Assembly (NCBI RefSeq): GCF_018687715.1
Contig: NC_056756.1
Span: 40,024,480 to 40,088,479 of the forward strand
DNA from: Carya illinoinensis
Taxonomy: Eukaryota > Streptophyta > Magnoliopsida > Fagales > Juglandaceae
DNA: 64,000 nt
Direction: 5' to 3'
A program made the position numbers and the translations under genes. The notes below the pieces were generated by a model that was not told the DNA's origin, searched no databases, and saw only the letters and a program-made list of their open reading frames with translations. This document shows, one piece after another, positions 35,357 to 46,736 of this stretch (position 1 is the first letter of the stretch; each line of letters begins with the position of its first letter).

Positions 35357-36468
35357 TCTTAGAGACACAGTAAGTCTCTCTCTCTTCTCCCTCTGTCTTC
35401 TCTCTCTATTGGTGGTATGATTGTGTACCACTAACTTTGATATGATTGTGTAAGATGTATGTATTTCTCTTATGATATGGTTGTGACAAATCTATGTAAT
35501 GTAATTTTTTCTTATTGTCAAGATTTTAGGAGATAATTTATAATAATGCCGCTATTTAGACATAGGACTTTGTGCTGATTAGCTAGCTATCATTTTTGCC
35601 ATTGTTTTTATTTATAACGACATGCTTTAACAACATGCTTTAACTCCATGCATTTTCTATAATTCTTCTACAATTATATATCTAAGATAGCTAAGCAAAT
35701 TATTTTTTAGGTTTCTCTAGAACTCTTTGAAAACAAATCTGTATACAAGAGACAGTGTTTTATTAATGTTAAATCCAAAACCTCAAAATGCCATTACTTC
35801 AGGATGCTAATGAGATCCTAAGGAAGCTATACATATTATTATTCGACAACATTATTAATCATCATTTTATCCTACAATCAATAAAACTATGCATATTTTT
35901 TCTTTCCTTTCTTTTTATGAAAAGAAAAGTAGAGAGAGAACATGATGAGCTTGGTATTTAATAACCCTAGGTAAGAAGATGACGTTTCGTGAGCAGCCCC
36001 GAACCTATAAAAATCCTTGAGGAGGAACAAACCCCGTGTTTCCCGACGAAAGGCAATCTCATTCTTATATTTTTTTTCAAAAGTACTTTGGGTCCAAAGC
36101 ATAAATATTGACAAAGAGTCACATATGCACACATTCCTCAACCATCTAATCAGTTGGCCCATGATGAGGTGGTACTATTTGTCATGCTAATTCTTATTGA
36201 GTTTGAAGCCCCATAAATATTTTCTCAAACATACATGCCCAACTACTTAAATGTGAAGAATACATGCAAATCCAAATTAAAGTTATTCTGGAACCGGCCT
36301 ATTTTGCTCTTCCTTTTCTTATAAAGGGAGGTCTCGAGAATTAGTTCTAGTTCCCCCTAATATGAGATAAATCTCATAAATCTAGTAAAAGTAAATATAT
36401 AACAATCCAATGGCTTTCAGAGGTGAGATGGTAGAGGTGAGATATGCCGCAGCCCAGTAACAGAGGCA
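35041..36468. other. CACTA interior before the TNPA-like gene
   Basis: Pyrimidine-rich sequence with a (CT)n run at 35322-35353, then AT-rich DNA. It may contain the element promoter and first intron. No exon recognised. Confidence 0.4.
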
Positions 36469-38255
36469 TTGCCTCTGAGAACCATGTTGCGGGACGAGCC
36501 GAAACCAAATGAATCAACTCAAGATGTGGGAGGTGCGGGCCCACAAGAGGAATTGGGTGGAGCACAGGTTGGAGAGAGCATTATCACTAATACAGGTATG
36601 CCATCAATCTATCTAGCTGTGTTAGCATATTTGGTGTGTGGTCAATTCATATATAACCACAAGTACAAAATATTTCTTGGTTCATGGTATCTATATACCT
36701 TGATTGAGTTACACTCAATTGATATCTTGATGTAGATCCACCTTGTAAGAAAAGAGATGGAGGGCTAGCGAAGGGCACACTATTTGAAAGAATGAGAAAA
36801 GTGGGTAAGATACATTTGGTTATACAAGATGGTCATCGAGAGCCATCTTGTGAGAATGCATCCATATTCACTAGCCGACTAACGGAGATAATTAAAGTAC
36901 ATGCTGACATAAGGCATGCTAGTTGGAGTTATGTACTCGAAAACGAGAAGCAAGAGTTGATTGACCATGTTAGGGTAGGACTTTACCTATTGATAACAAA
37001 GTTCATAAGCTGGATGTTTACTCATTTGGCCTAATTAAACATGTTTGATGACTCACTCATATAACATAGTGATTATTTGATATTGCATGCAGATTTTGTT
37101 CTTGATTGGACAAGAGATAACCATTGTGAGATGGTTGTACGCATTTGGCTGATAAGTATAATACTTATCATTATGCACTACATAAAGTTTATTTAAAATG
37201 TGCATCACATCAAAAGGCCTTACGTGGTGGGACGGAAAAGGTGGAGAAATATGTATGGGAAAAGCTAAGGAAAAGGTGGAGAAATCTGTATGGGAAAAGC
37301 TATGTGAATATTGGGCAAGTGCAACATTCCAGGTATTTCCTCTTGTTTAAGTTTCAGATTTGAATTAATTGGTCATAAAGTTAACTAAAATTGCTTTTTT
37401 GTACATGGTGTTAGGCACCTCAAATAGAAGTAGGGTTGATGGAAAATGGTCTTTGCCTAAGTTTAAATTCGAGAAACACAGTATTTACAAAGGGGCATTA
37501 ATTTCTTGGAAACAAATACAAGAGAAGTTCAAGAGAAACAGTTCAAATAGGCAAAAATTGAAGGTCAAACATACTAGTGGGCGAAAATCCTTTATACGGA
37601 TATTAGATGAGAAGATTTGTGATAGTACAAGGTATAATATAAGTCAACTAATGAGTATAAGGTGGAATAACTTTTCTGTTAATTGTGTGTTTTAGCGGGA
37701 GACGGCGCCAAATATGATTGTCTTCTATAAGGAAACACACTGGTCAACACGGAAGGGTAAATTTATCAATGCAGCAACTGAACACAATTAAGTAAGAGTG
37801 TGTTTAATTTAATTATATATATATATATATATATTGATAGGCTGCATAGGTGCTTAACAATTAGATGATTTGACTTTACTGAATTTTTCAGAATCTAATG
37901 ATGGAGAGGTTAGCTGAAAAAGAGTCTGAATAGCATATTGAAAAAGCGGCTAACACTATCTTCAAAGAAGTCTTGGGAAATAGACCTGGGTATGTAGTAA
38001 GGATGGGGCACATGGTGATTCTAGGCCCCTCTCCTTCAATGAAGAAGAATAAGGCATTTATTCGTATGTGGGGAGAGAATCAATGAAACAAGAGTGATGC
38101 AGAAATGTACAAGAGCAAATTAGATGATATGATGGGTGATATTGCAGAGTTGAGGAAGAATTTTTCTAAGTATGAAAAACTCTTAATGAGCTATCGGAGC
38201 ATTGAGTTACCAAATGGTAGTGAGACTCATTAAGAGACTCAGCAAAATGATTAGG
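36469..38255 (+). pseudogene. TNPA/Transposase_24-like gene of the CACTA element (broken)
   Basis: Exons inferred from splice signals and family resemblance are 36469-36595, 36736-36974, 37093-37332, 37415-37631, 37696-37791 and 37892-38233. Family landmarks are LFERMRKVGKIH, a DWTRDNH block in exon 3, WEKL, RQKLKVKHTSGRKSF in exon 4, FYKETH in exon 5 and EVLGNRPGYV in exon 6. In En/Spm systems this protein binds the subterminal repeats and assists the catalytic transposase. Lesions are a frameshift in exon 3 near 37135, a 35-bp tandem duplication at 37234-37301 and stops in exon 6 (near 37931 and 38083). Exon limits are inferences. Confidence 0.72.
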
Positions 38256-39444
38256 CATCTCACTTGATGAGCATTTTTTGTGGAGGGCATTTTTGTGACG
38301 CCCCCAGATTTTCGTTTGGGATCAGACGAATATCTGAAACTTCAGGACATACAACACAAGGTTACCTGCACCAGTTCATGACATATAAGATGCAATATTC
38401 TTAACATGTATCTAGCATTATGCAATATTCGTAGCGGATAATTTTTTTTTCTTGAGCAATACCATACACCAAACTTATAATATCCCCAATAGTTAAATCA
38501 TAATTCAAGCATACTTAATAAAATAAACACCCACAATTTCAGTACGAGTCTTAGAAAACTATAATTTCAAAAACATGGGAGACCAGACTTTATATTTACA
38601 TTACAAAAAAAATACTATTGAGGAAGTTCGTTGAGTAACTCATGTAACTCAACTAACGAGGCCCGAATACTGTCCAAAAACTAACTATGGAAGCTGTAAG
38701 CTCCACGTTGCATCTACGGCGTCTAGTCAACCTCCTCCAGTCTACCAATATTCACTTCCTGCTCTGATCCTGATACATCACCTACCATTTAGGGGGAATG
38801 ATAGTTGGGACTACTACGATGAGATTTGATTACAAATCTCAGTAAGTTAACAAGAAACTCTCACACAGGTAATGATGCATGCATGGCAATATAAGCATGA
38901 ATGCATAATTAAAGTTATAAGTAAACACATCATAACTTGACATATAGCATGGCGTAACTAATATAACGTAAACTGAAATGTGAACTAAATTTGACTTAAC
39001 ATGACATGAACTTGAACTTAGAATTGAACTTTACTTGACATGATATGAACTTGAACTTAAAACATAACATGAACTAGCAACATAATATGAACGTGAACTT
39101 GAAACGTAACATAAACTTGAAGCATAGCATGAACGTGAACATATATAACATAAATATGAACTTGAACTTAACATAAACCTGAGCATAACATGACATAAAC
39201 GTGAACTTGAGATATAATGTGAACATTAACATAACATAACATGAACATGAACTTGAACATAACATGTACGTGAGCATAATGTAACATAACATGAACTTGA
39301 TCTAAAACTTGACTTAACGTGGACTTGATCTGAAATGTATTCTTATCTCATGGGGTCACCATGATTGCTTATTCTTATCTCATGGATTCACCATGATTGC
39401 TTATTCTTATCTCATGGGTTTACCATGATGGTGTATTCTTATCT

Positions 39445-39449
39445 GATGA
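39445..39449. repeat. Left target-site duplication of the Tekay-type element
   Basis: The sequence gatga recurs exactly at 48915-48919. Confidence 0.92.
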
Positions 39450-41606
39450 TGTGATGACCCGCTTTTGAGTGCATTTTCGCGGAAATATTTATTTTTTATT
39501 TTAATTAATATATTAGCTATTTATTTTAATTTATTTGCGTTTTAAAAAAATTGGGTTTTAATTTAATTTATTTTATTTGAGGTTGTGTTTTATTTCTTTA
39601 AGTTGTTTTGTGGTTTTAATCTTTTTGGCGGTTTGTTTCGTTTTCCCGGAGTGAGGATTGGACCTCATCTCTTTTCACATCTTTTTCCTTTTTTTCTCTT
39701 TTTCCTTTTTCTTTTCCCTTCTTTTCCTTTTTTCCTTCTTTTTCTTTTTTTTCTTTTTTTCTTTCTTTCCTCTCCCGCTCGACCGAACCCCCCCCCGTGC
39801 TCTCTCTCTCTCTCCTCCCTCTCCCTCGCGCCGGCTCTCTCTCTTCCAGCCCATCGCCGTCCGGCCACCAACCAGACCCCCACCGGTCCCAAAAGTTCCC
39901 CCTCCCTCCGGCGCACCACCCCTCCGAAAGCCACCCCCAACCGGCCGGCCATTTGGCCGGAAAAAGCCCAGCAAGCCTCCACGGATTTCACTCCGATCCG
40001 CCGCCGTCGCTCCACCTCCGGCCACCATTTCTTCACCACTTCATCACCGGTCCCTTGCCGTCCTAACCCACCCATTTCCGGCCTCCAACGACCACCGGAG
40101 CAGCTCCCACGAGCTTGTTTTCCGATTTGCTCTTTTTGGCCATTTCCGGCCATTCCGCCGCCACCCTCGGCCGTCCGTCACTTCCATTAGCTTTACAACC
40201 ATCCATTGACCATCCCCCATCAATCTCGTGTCCTAGTTTGTCCCCGTTCAAAAGTGGATTTTTCAGACCCACGGCCACAGTGAATTTTCACTGTGACGTT
40301 GCTGTTTTTCCGCCGCTTGTTTTCTAAATTTGCCGTATAGCGCTGTAAGTATTTTCCAAACCCTATTTTCAGATTTTAATATATATTGCTCATTCAAATT
40401 ATTTACTGTTGTTGGTTGTTGATTCCGGACTGAGTCCGAGGAGTTTCGGGGGTCGGATGGATGGAGGACGGAGTTGTCTGTTTAATTGATTATGTTGGTT
40501 GGTTATTTTATTATGCATTGATTTGGCATTTCATGGTGCATGCATGTGTATTTTTGTTCATGTGTGAAAAGCCTGTGTATTGGCGTGAGTGATTTTACGG
40601 GTGCGTGTGTATCACGAGCCCAAGCCGGGATGGGTTATTATCTCGGTGGAGCTCCTCTGGTCACTCGGGAGCGGAATAAACTGAGTGATGTCCCTTGAGT
40701 TGTCGAGAGAGATGACGGGAGCGGGGCTAGGGGATGCTTGGCTACGAACGCGCCGGGCGCGGAACCGGGCATCGCCCTACTCACCGACTCCGTGGCCCTT
40801 CGCTGGCGAGGGCTAGAGGATGCTTGGCTACGCATGCGCGGGAGGCGCGGAACTGGGCATCGCTCGTTAGGTGTCACATGCGTGGTGGTACTCTACGGTG
40901 TGACACTGGAGCCAGGGTGTGCGGATGACCCCTAGGGGAGGTCATGGTGCATACGGTTAAAATTGGATAATGGTTTATGAGGCCAAATGGGACTTTTGGC
41001 GTGGGCCAGATGGACTTCTGGCGAGATATTGAGCCGGATGGACTTCCAGCGAGATATTGGGCCAAATGGACTTTTGGCGGCCAAATGTGACTTTTGGCGT
41101 GTTTTTCAGAAAGGATATGCTTTTGGGCCAAATGGGTTTTTTTGGCGTGTGTGGAAAACTTGGGTTTTTGTGGGCTTTGTGCATTGGGCATGTTTCATGC
41201 ATCTTGTATGAGTTTTATGTGTTTTTATCTGGTAGTGTTTGGGTTTTACTTACCTGCGGTACCATTCGTGGTTCTGTAGCTTTTGGTGCAGAGTTAGCGG
41301 ACGAAGAGGAGGAGGCTGAGCCCGAGGATGCGGCTCCGCCGGGTTGCTGATGCTATCTTTATATTTGTTTAAAACTGTATTCGTGTTTTGTAATATTTAT
41401 CTATGTATGTTTTAAACAGCTTGTATTACGTTAAGAAAAATTCTGGTACTTAGTTATGACTTTCGTTATCCGCTGCGTGTTTCTCTGTACACATCTGTTG
41501 CCTTGCACACACTCGGCACCCGTCGATGGGATGGTGACCCGGGTTGTCACCATCCGGACGTCTCAAATTCCCCGTGTTCGGGCGTGGGGATTTTGGGGGC
41601 GTCACA
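39450..41606 (+). repeat. 5' LTR of the Tekay-type element
   Basis: Begins TGTGATGACCCGC and ends GGGGGCGTCACA. It contains a pyrimidine-rich block (39680-39780), a strikingly GC-rich block (39780-40200), a diverged pair of about 60-bp repeats (40730 and 40811) and the palindrome row at 40981-41147. Several open frames cross it on both strands, but their composition follows the repeats, and none resembles a known protein. Confidence 0.95.
40981..41147. repeat. Row of six short palindromes (GCCAAA...TTTGGC type) in the 5' LTR
   Basis: Six units of 18-20 bp each begin GCCaaA and end with the complementary hexamer. The arms vary together: GCCAAA/TTTGGC, GCCAGA/TCTGGC and GCCGGA/TCCAGC. The centre is usually TGGACT or TGGGACT. 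The 3' LTR has seven units and the old solo LTR (54736-56822) two. Confidence 0.85.
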
Positions 41607-41608
41607 GG

Positions 41609-41620
41609 TGGTATCAGAGC
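41609..41620 (+). promoter_or_regulatory. Primer-binding site, tRNA-iMet
   Basis: TGGTATCAGAGC starts two bases after the 5' LTR, an exact match to the standard plant initiator-tRNA-Met primer site. Confidence 0.95.
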
Positions 41621-41885
41621 GGTTTGGCTCTGGGTAAAACCACATGTCCCGTAGGTAGTACCAGAATGTTTTTAAAGTTGTGTTTTAAAAATTATGTTAA
41701 GTATAGTTGTCTTATTTGTTTTATTTGTGTGAGCTTGGTTGTTTGTTTTTATTTATTTAGTTATGTTTTGGCATGCTGGTTTCTTTTGTTTCTTGCTGTG
41801 TAGTGCTGTTTTTGTTTTTGTTGGTTTTATGATGGTTTTATTTGTTTTCTTAAAGGAGGGTCAAGAGTAGTGTTGTGACGGGAAT

Positions 41886-43134
41886 ATGGGGAGACCAGGG
41901 AGACCAAGGAAAAATACTTAGGAACCGCAAGAAAATACCTCCAGAGATGACTCCATAGCCGAAGCAATTCGGCAGATGACGGAGTTTATGCAACAGAGTG
42001 CAGGGCCTTGGCCACCACAAGGACCTTGGCCACCACAAGGAGGTCCTTGGCCACCATCAGGAGGGCCTTGTCCACCATCAGGAGGACCTTATCCACCGTC
42101 AGGAGAACCTTGTCTGCAACAAGGAGGGTATTGGCCACAACCAGGAGGTCCTTGGCCATATCAGGGAGGGCCTTGGATGTATCCAGGAGGGTCCAGCAGC
42201 ATGGTGCAGGCCGAATGCACCTATGAGCGCTTCCTAGCGCATCGGACTCCACACTTCGCGGGAAATGAGGATCCAGTTCAGGCTGGAAAATGGATCAAAG
42301 ATCTGGAGAAGACTTTTGAGGTGTGTGGGTGCACTGAGGCACAACAAGTACTTTACGCCAGCTACCTCTTGCAGGGCACTGCTTCTGATTGGTGGGATAC
42401 CAAGAGGGTGCTGTTGGAATCTGAATTGGGATCTTTCGCTGCGGTGACCTGGCAGCGTTTCAAGAAAGAGTTCAATGACCGCTTCTTTCCCGCACCGGTA
42501 AGGAAGCAAAAGGCAAGAGAGTTCTCTAATCTGGTCCAAGGGGGCGCGACAGTGGAGCTGTACGCCCGGAGGTTCATCGAACTTGAGCGATTTGCTCCTC
42601 ATCTTGTCGCCACTGAGGAGATGCGAGCAGATCGTTTCCAGGAGGGGCTGCGTCAGGACATACGCCGCATGGTGGTCAGCCATCGGATAACCACTTTTCA
42701 GGAGTTAGTGGATGTGGCCACCCTTATAGAGAGGGAAAATAATCTGAGTTTGGGCTCCCCTTCAGGGCAAAAGAGGCGGAGTTTTTCTGGTGAAGGAAGC
42801 AGCTCGGGTTCGCCTCAGAAGTTTGTTCAGCAGACTGGAACCCGATCTCAAGCATCCTCCAGTGTTCGCATGGGAGGACGTATGCCTGTTTGTGGAGTTT
42901 GTAATAGAGCTCATGAGGGCGAGTGTCGGACGAGTAGCGGACCCCAGTGTTATCGGTGCGGCCAAGTGGGGCATATTGCTCGGGATTGCCCCGTTAGAGC
43001 TCAAGGAAGCCGTGGAGGTAGACACGGTGGAAGAACCAACCCGAGACAAGCAGTGCAAGCCCGGGTTTATGCTGTCACGCCCGGAGAGGTGGACGATGAG
43101 GCACCAGCGACCCATGATGCTGGAGTAATCACAG
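41886..43134 (+). pseudogene. Tekay-type gag (nearly intact, early stop)
   Basis: The likely original start is the ATG at 41886 (MGRPGRPRKN, typical of the family), but a TAG at 41919-41921 interrupts codon 12. A second in-frame ATG at 41976 gives an open frame through the rest. Residues after it form a Pro/Gly-rich repeat (about 42003-42195), then the retrotransposon Gag domain (TASDWWDTK, FNDRFFP, ARRFIELERF, ADRFQEGL) and a CCHC knuckle CYRCGQVGHIARDC near 42948-42990. Gag packages the RNA in virus-like particles. Unspliced, the frame stops at 43143; an intron seems to start at 43135. Confidence 0.85.
42003..42195 (+). repeat. Short tandem repeat encoding Pro/Gly/Trp-rich Gag N-terminus
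   Basis: About nine degenerate 21-24-bp units of the type ggaccttggccaccatcag encode a GGPWPPS-like peptide. Register and length vary, as expected of slippage. Confidence 0.85.
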
Positions 43135-43235
43135 GTATGGATTAATTTAATCTTTTAAGTTGGATTTAATTTTTGGTGCATTTGGTTTCTTCGTTGTTTT
43201 TTTTTTTGATTTCATGGGTTGTGTGTTTGGTTCAG
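43135..43235 (+). other. Probable spliceosomal intron between gag and protease
   Basis: The interval begins GTATGG and ends TTTGGTTCAG after a T-rich stretch, is 101 bp long and interrupts a codon after its first base. Removing it shifts from the gag frame into the protease frame and avoids the stop at 43143. The DSGAS active site lies 15 or so codons downstream. This is a prediction from sequence only; a plain frameshift with inserted DNA is the alternative. Confidence 0.6.
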
Positions 43236-43834
43236 GAAGAGTCCGTCTGTATGAGTTTTATGCTTGTACTTTGTTTGATTCCGGTGCTTCACGATCGTTT
43301 GTGTCTTCCACGTTTGCTCGGGTGTGTAACTTGGTCACGGAACCGTTGCCGAAGGCTATGGTAGTGGCGCTACCCGATGGCGAGATGGTGTGGTGTTCCA
43401 AGGTTGCTTTGGGATGCCCGTTAAATTTTGAGGGAAGATTCTTGGATGCGGATTTGGTGGTGTTCAAGCTGTTGGGTTTTGATATTATCCTCGGAATGGA
43501 TTGGCTATACCGATATTCTGCGAGTATTAATTGCAGAAGTCGGATAATTAGCTTTCAGCTTCCAGATGGTGATTGTCTGGAATTTGCGGGGAGTAGGTTA
43601 AAAGAGAAACCGATAATTATATCGGCGATTCAGGCAAGGCGAGAGATTGCATGGGGAGCGGATGCATTCTTGGTTCAGATGGTGTCCACGCCGTCTGAGA
43701 AGAAGTCCTTGGCAGACATTCCAGTTGTGGAAGAGTTCCCCGATGTGTTTGTGGATGACTTGCCCTGGACTACCCCCTGTTCGGGAGATGGAGTTTGTCA
43801 TAGATTTGGAACCTGGAGCGGCTCCTGTGCATAA
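43236..43834 (+). pseudogene. Tekay-type aspartic protease and RT linker (frameshifted)
   Basis: Encodes the retropepsin-like protease with LFDSGASRSFVS (active site near 43275) and the second strand motif DIILGMDWL near 43482. The frame continues toward RT, but an extra base in a C-run near 43762-43766 (tgccctgg) shifts it, and it stops at 43832-43834. The original frame goes on in 43767-43931 ([32 protein letters not shown]). The protease cleaves Gag-Pol in the particle. Confidence 0.85.
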
Positions 43835-46619
43835 AGCTCCTTATCGCATGGCGCCGGCTGAATTGAAAGAGTTGAAGACTCAGTTGCAAGAACTGGTAGA
43901 GAAGGGATTTATTCAGCCTAGTACGTCGCCGTAGGGTGCACCAGTTTTATTTGTTAAGAAGAAAGATGGAACTCTTCGTATGTGCATTGACTATCGGGAA
44001 TTGAACAAGGTGACCATCAAGAATAAATACCCTCTTCCACGGATTGATGATTTGTTTGACCAACTTCAAGGAGCAGCCGTGTTCTCTAAGATTGATCTGA
44101 GGTCGGGATACTACCAGCTGAGAATCAGAGACCAGGATGTGCCTAAAACTGCTTTCAGGTCGAGGTATGGGCATTATGAATTTAAGGTGATGCCGTTTGG
44201 GTTAGCTAATGCCCCTGCAGCGTTTATGGATTTGATGAATAGGGTGTTTCAACCTTACCTGGATTCCTTTGTGGTAGTATTTATCGATGATATACTGATT
44301 TATTCCCGAGATGTTGAAGAGCATGTGTATCATCTTAGCCTGGTACTAGAGAGATTAAGAGAGCACCAGTTATACGCCAAGCTCAGCAAGTGTGAGTTCT
44401 GGTTGGAAGAAGTTAAATTTCTTGGGCATGTAATTTCCCAGGGTGGAGTGGCAGTTGATCCTAGTAAGGTAGAAGCCATTTTGTCATGGCCACGCCCAAC
44501 TACAGTACGCGAGATCAGGAGTTTCTTGGGACTCGCCGGTTACTACCGAAGGTTTGTAGAAGGTTTTGCTCGCCTATCCGGACCTCTCACAGCTTTGACT
44601 CGGAAGAATACAGAATTTGTTTGGTCAGAGAAATGTGAGAGAAGCTTCCAGGAATTGAAGAACAGGTTGACAACGGCACCAGTGTTAGCACTCCCAGAAC
44701 CGCATAAGCCATTCGTAGTCTTCAGTGATGCGTCTAAGTTCGGTTTGGGTTGTGTCCTTATGCAGGAAGGACGGGTTGTAGCCTATGCATCTCGTCAGCT
44801 TAAGGACCATGAGAAGAATTATCCGACGCATGATCTAGAATTGGCTGCGATTGTTTTTGCACTCAAGATCTGGCGGCATTTCTTGTATGGGGAAGCTTGT
44901 GAGGTATTTAATGATCATAAGAGCTTGAAGCATTTGTTTTCCCAGAAAAATTTGAATATGAGGCAGAGGCGTTGGCTGGAGCTAATCAGTGACTATCAGT
45001 GTGAGATCAAGTACCACCCGGGGAAGGCTAATATAGTTGCTGATGCTTTGAGCCGGAAGTCTCATTTGGAGGATGAAGCCGAACCGTCAGAGATGGATTC
45101 GTTACTTTATGGGATGAGAAGACTCCTTATAGAGAGTTCGCAGCAAGTAGAGATTTTGTCTTCAGTTCTTGACATCCGGGTAATAGATTTCGAAGAATTG
45201 AAAGCTCTCCAAAGAAAGGATCAGAAGCTGCTGAACATCAGGAAAAGAGTCCGAAAATCTCGAGGGCCGTTGCACTATAGCATGGATAGTGATGGGGTAC
45301 TTCGGTTCCGAGATCGCAGAGTGGTCCCGAAGGACTCAGATTTCAAAGAACGAATCATGGCGGAAGCTCATGCGGCCCCGTATTCAGTTCATCCCGGCAG
45401 TACAAAGATGTATCGTGACTTGAAGAAAAATTACTGGTGGGATGGAATGAAGAAGGACGTTGCCTTATATGTGGAGAAATGCCACACGTGTCGTCAGGTA
45501 AAGGCCGAGCATCAGAGACCTGCAGGCATGCTCCAACCCCTCCCTATTCCTGAGTGGAAGTGGGATGACATCACGATGGACTTCGTAGTGGGTTTGCCGA
45601 GAACACCTAGTGGGAAGAATTCTGTTTGGGTGATCGTGGACCGGTTAACGAAGAGTGCTCATTTTCTGCCTGTTAACAACACCGACTCTTTGGGTAAGTT
45701 GACCCATTTGTATGTCAAAGAGATAGTGCGGCTACATGGCATACCAAAGACTATAGTGTCGGATCGAGACCCGAGGTTCACATTGCAGTTCTGGAAGAGT
45801 TTGCAGGCAGCTTTGGGTACTAAGTTGAAGTTCAGCACTGCTTATCACCCGCAGACAGACGGCCAGTCAGAGCGCACCATACAGACCCTGGAAGACATGC
45901 TGCGAGTGTGTGTCATGGAATTCCAAGGAAGCTGGGAAAATCACTTGCCGCTCATTGAGTTTGCCTACAATAACAGCTACCATGCGACCATTCAGATGGC
46001 TCCCTATGAAGCTCTTTATGGGAGAAAGTGTAGGTCGCCCTTGTGTTGGGATGAAGTTGGGGAGAGTAGGGTAATTGGACCCGAAATAATTCAGGAAATG
46101 CAAAGCCAAGTCCAGATCATTAGAGATAAAATGGCGGCAGCTCAGAGTCGCCAGAAAAGCTACGCTGATACCAGGAGGAGAGAATTGTCTTTTGAAGTGG
46201 GTGATTGGGTTTATCTTAAAGTCTCTCCCATGAGAGGTGTTAAGCTTTTTGGTAAGAAAAGGAAGCTAGATCCGAGATACGTCGGCCCTTTTCAGATTCT
46301 GGAGAGAGTAGGGGCCGTCGCCTATAGGGTTGCTTTGCCAGATTATTTTGGGGATGTTCATGATGTCTTCCACGTATCATCCCTGAAGAAGAGCTTTGGG
46401 CAGCAAGAGCCTCGCTTCATCGACCCAGCAGGTATTCAGTTGCAACCGGATCTCACTTACGAAGTTGTTCCGTCGCAGATTTTGGATTGGAAGGAGCAAC
46501 AGTTGAGGTCCAAGACGATACCTTTAGTTAAAGTGGCTTGGGGAGATCCGTTAGCTCAAGACTTCTCTTGGGAGCGAGCAGCGGACATGAGGGAGCAGTA
46601 CCCGTATCTGTTCGAATGA
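43767..46619 (+). pseudogene. Tekay-type pol: reverse transcriptase, RNase H, integrase, chromodomain-like tail
   Basis: A single nonsense codon, TAG at 43932-43934 (Trp expected), interrupts this frame; from 43935 it is open to 46619 (879 residues from the ATG at 43980). RT motifs are [13 protein letters not shown] and FIDDILIYS (near 44281). RNase H has [10 protein letters not shown] (44722), ELAAIVFAL and VADALSR; the usual TDHKSL reads NDHKSL. Integrase has HPGSTKM and CHTCRQ zinc ligands (45390-45495), then DFVVGLP, SDRDPRF and GQSERTIQ with the D-D-E triad (about 45580, 45760, 45870). The C-terminus (QILDWKEQ to [15 protein letters not shown]) matches the chromodomain-like tail of Tekay/Del, thought to steer integration to marked chromatin. 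Confidence 0.93.
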
Positions 46620-46723
46620 TGAAGGTATGTATTTTAATCTTGATCGCAGTTGGTTTATGAGCGTTTATGTGGCTTGCTTTAAGTTGGTGGTTGATTTGCA
46701 ATTTCGAGGACGAAATTGTTTTT

Positions 46724-46736
46724 AAGGAGGGGAGGA
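46724..46736 (+). promoter_or_regulatory. Polypurine tract
   Basis: AAGGAGGGGAGGA directly before the 3' LTR. Confidence 0.92.

Noticed and set aside
39585..40209. Overlapping long open frames on both strands in the 5' LTR (also 46873-47479 and 54873-55483)
   Set aside because: They arise from a pyrimidine-rich and GC-rich LTR block. They are Ser/Pro/Phe or Lys/Arg low-complexity, exist on both strands and recur only because the LTR recurs.
40638..41350. Arg-rich and Trp/Phe-rich small open frames in the Tekay LTR
   Set aside because: They follow the 60-bp repeat pair and the palindrome row, are not conserved in frame in the older solo LTR and overlap on both strands.
42234..42683. 149-codon minus-strand frame opposite gag
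   Set aside because: Mirror frame of a real coding sequence with no independent motif.
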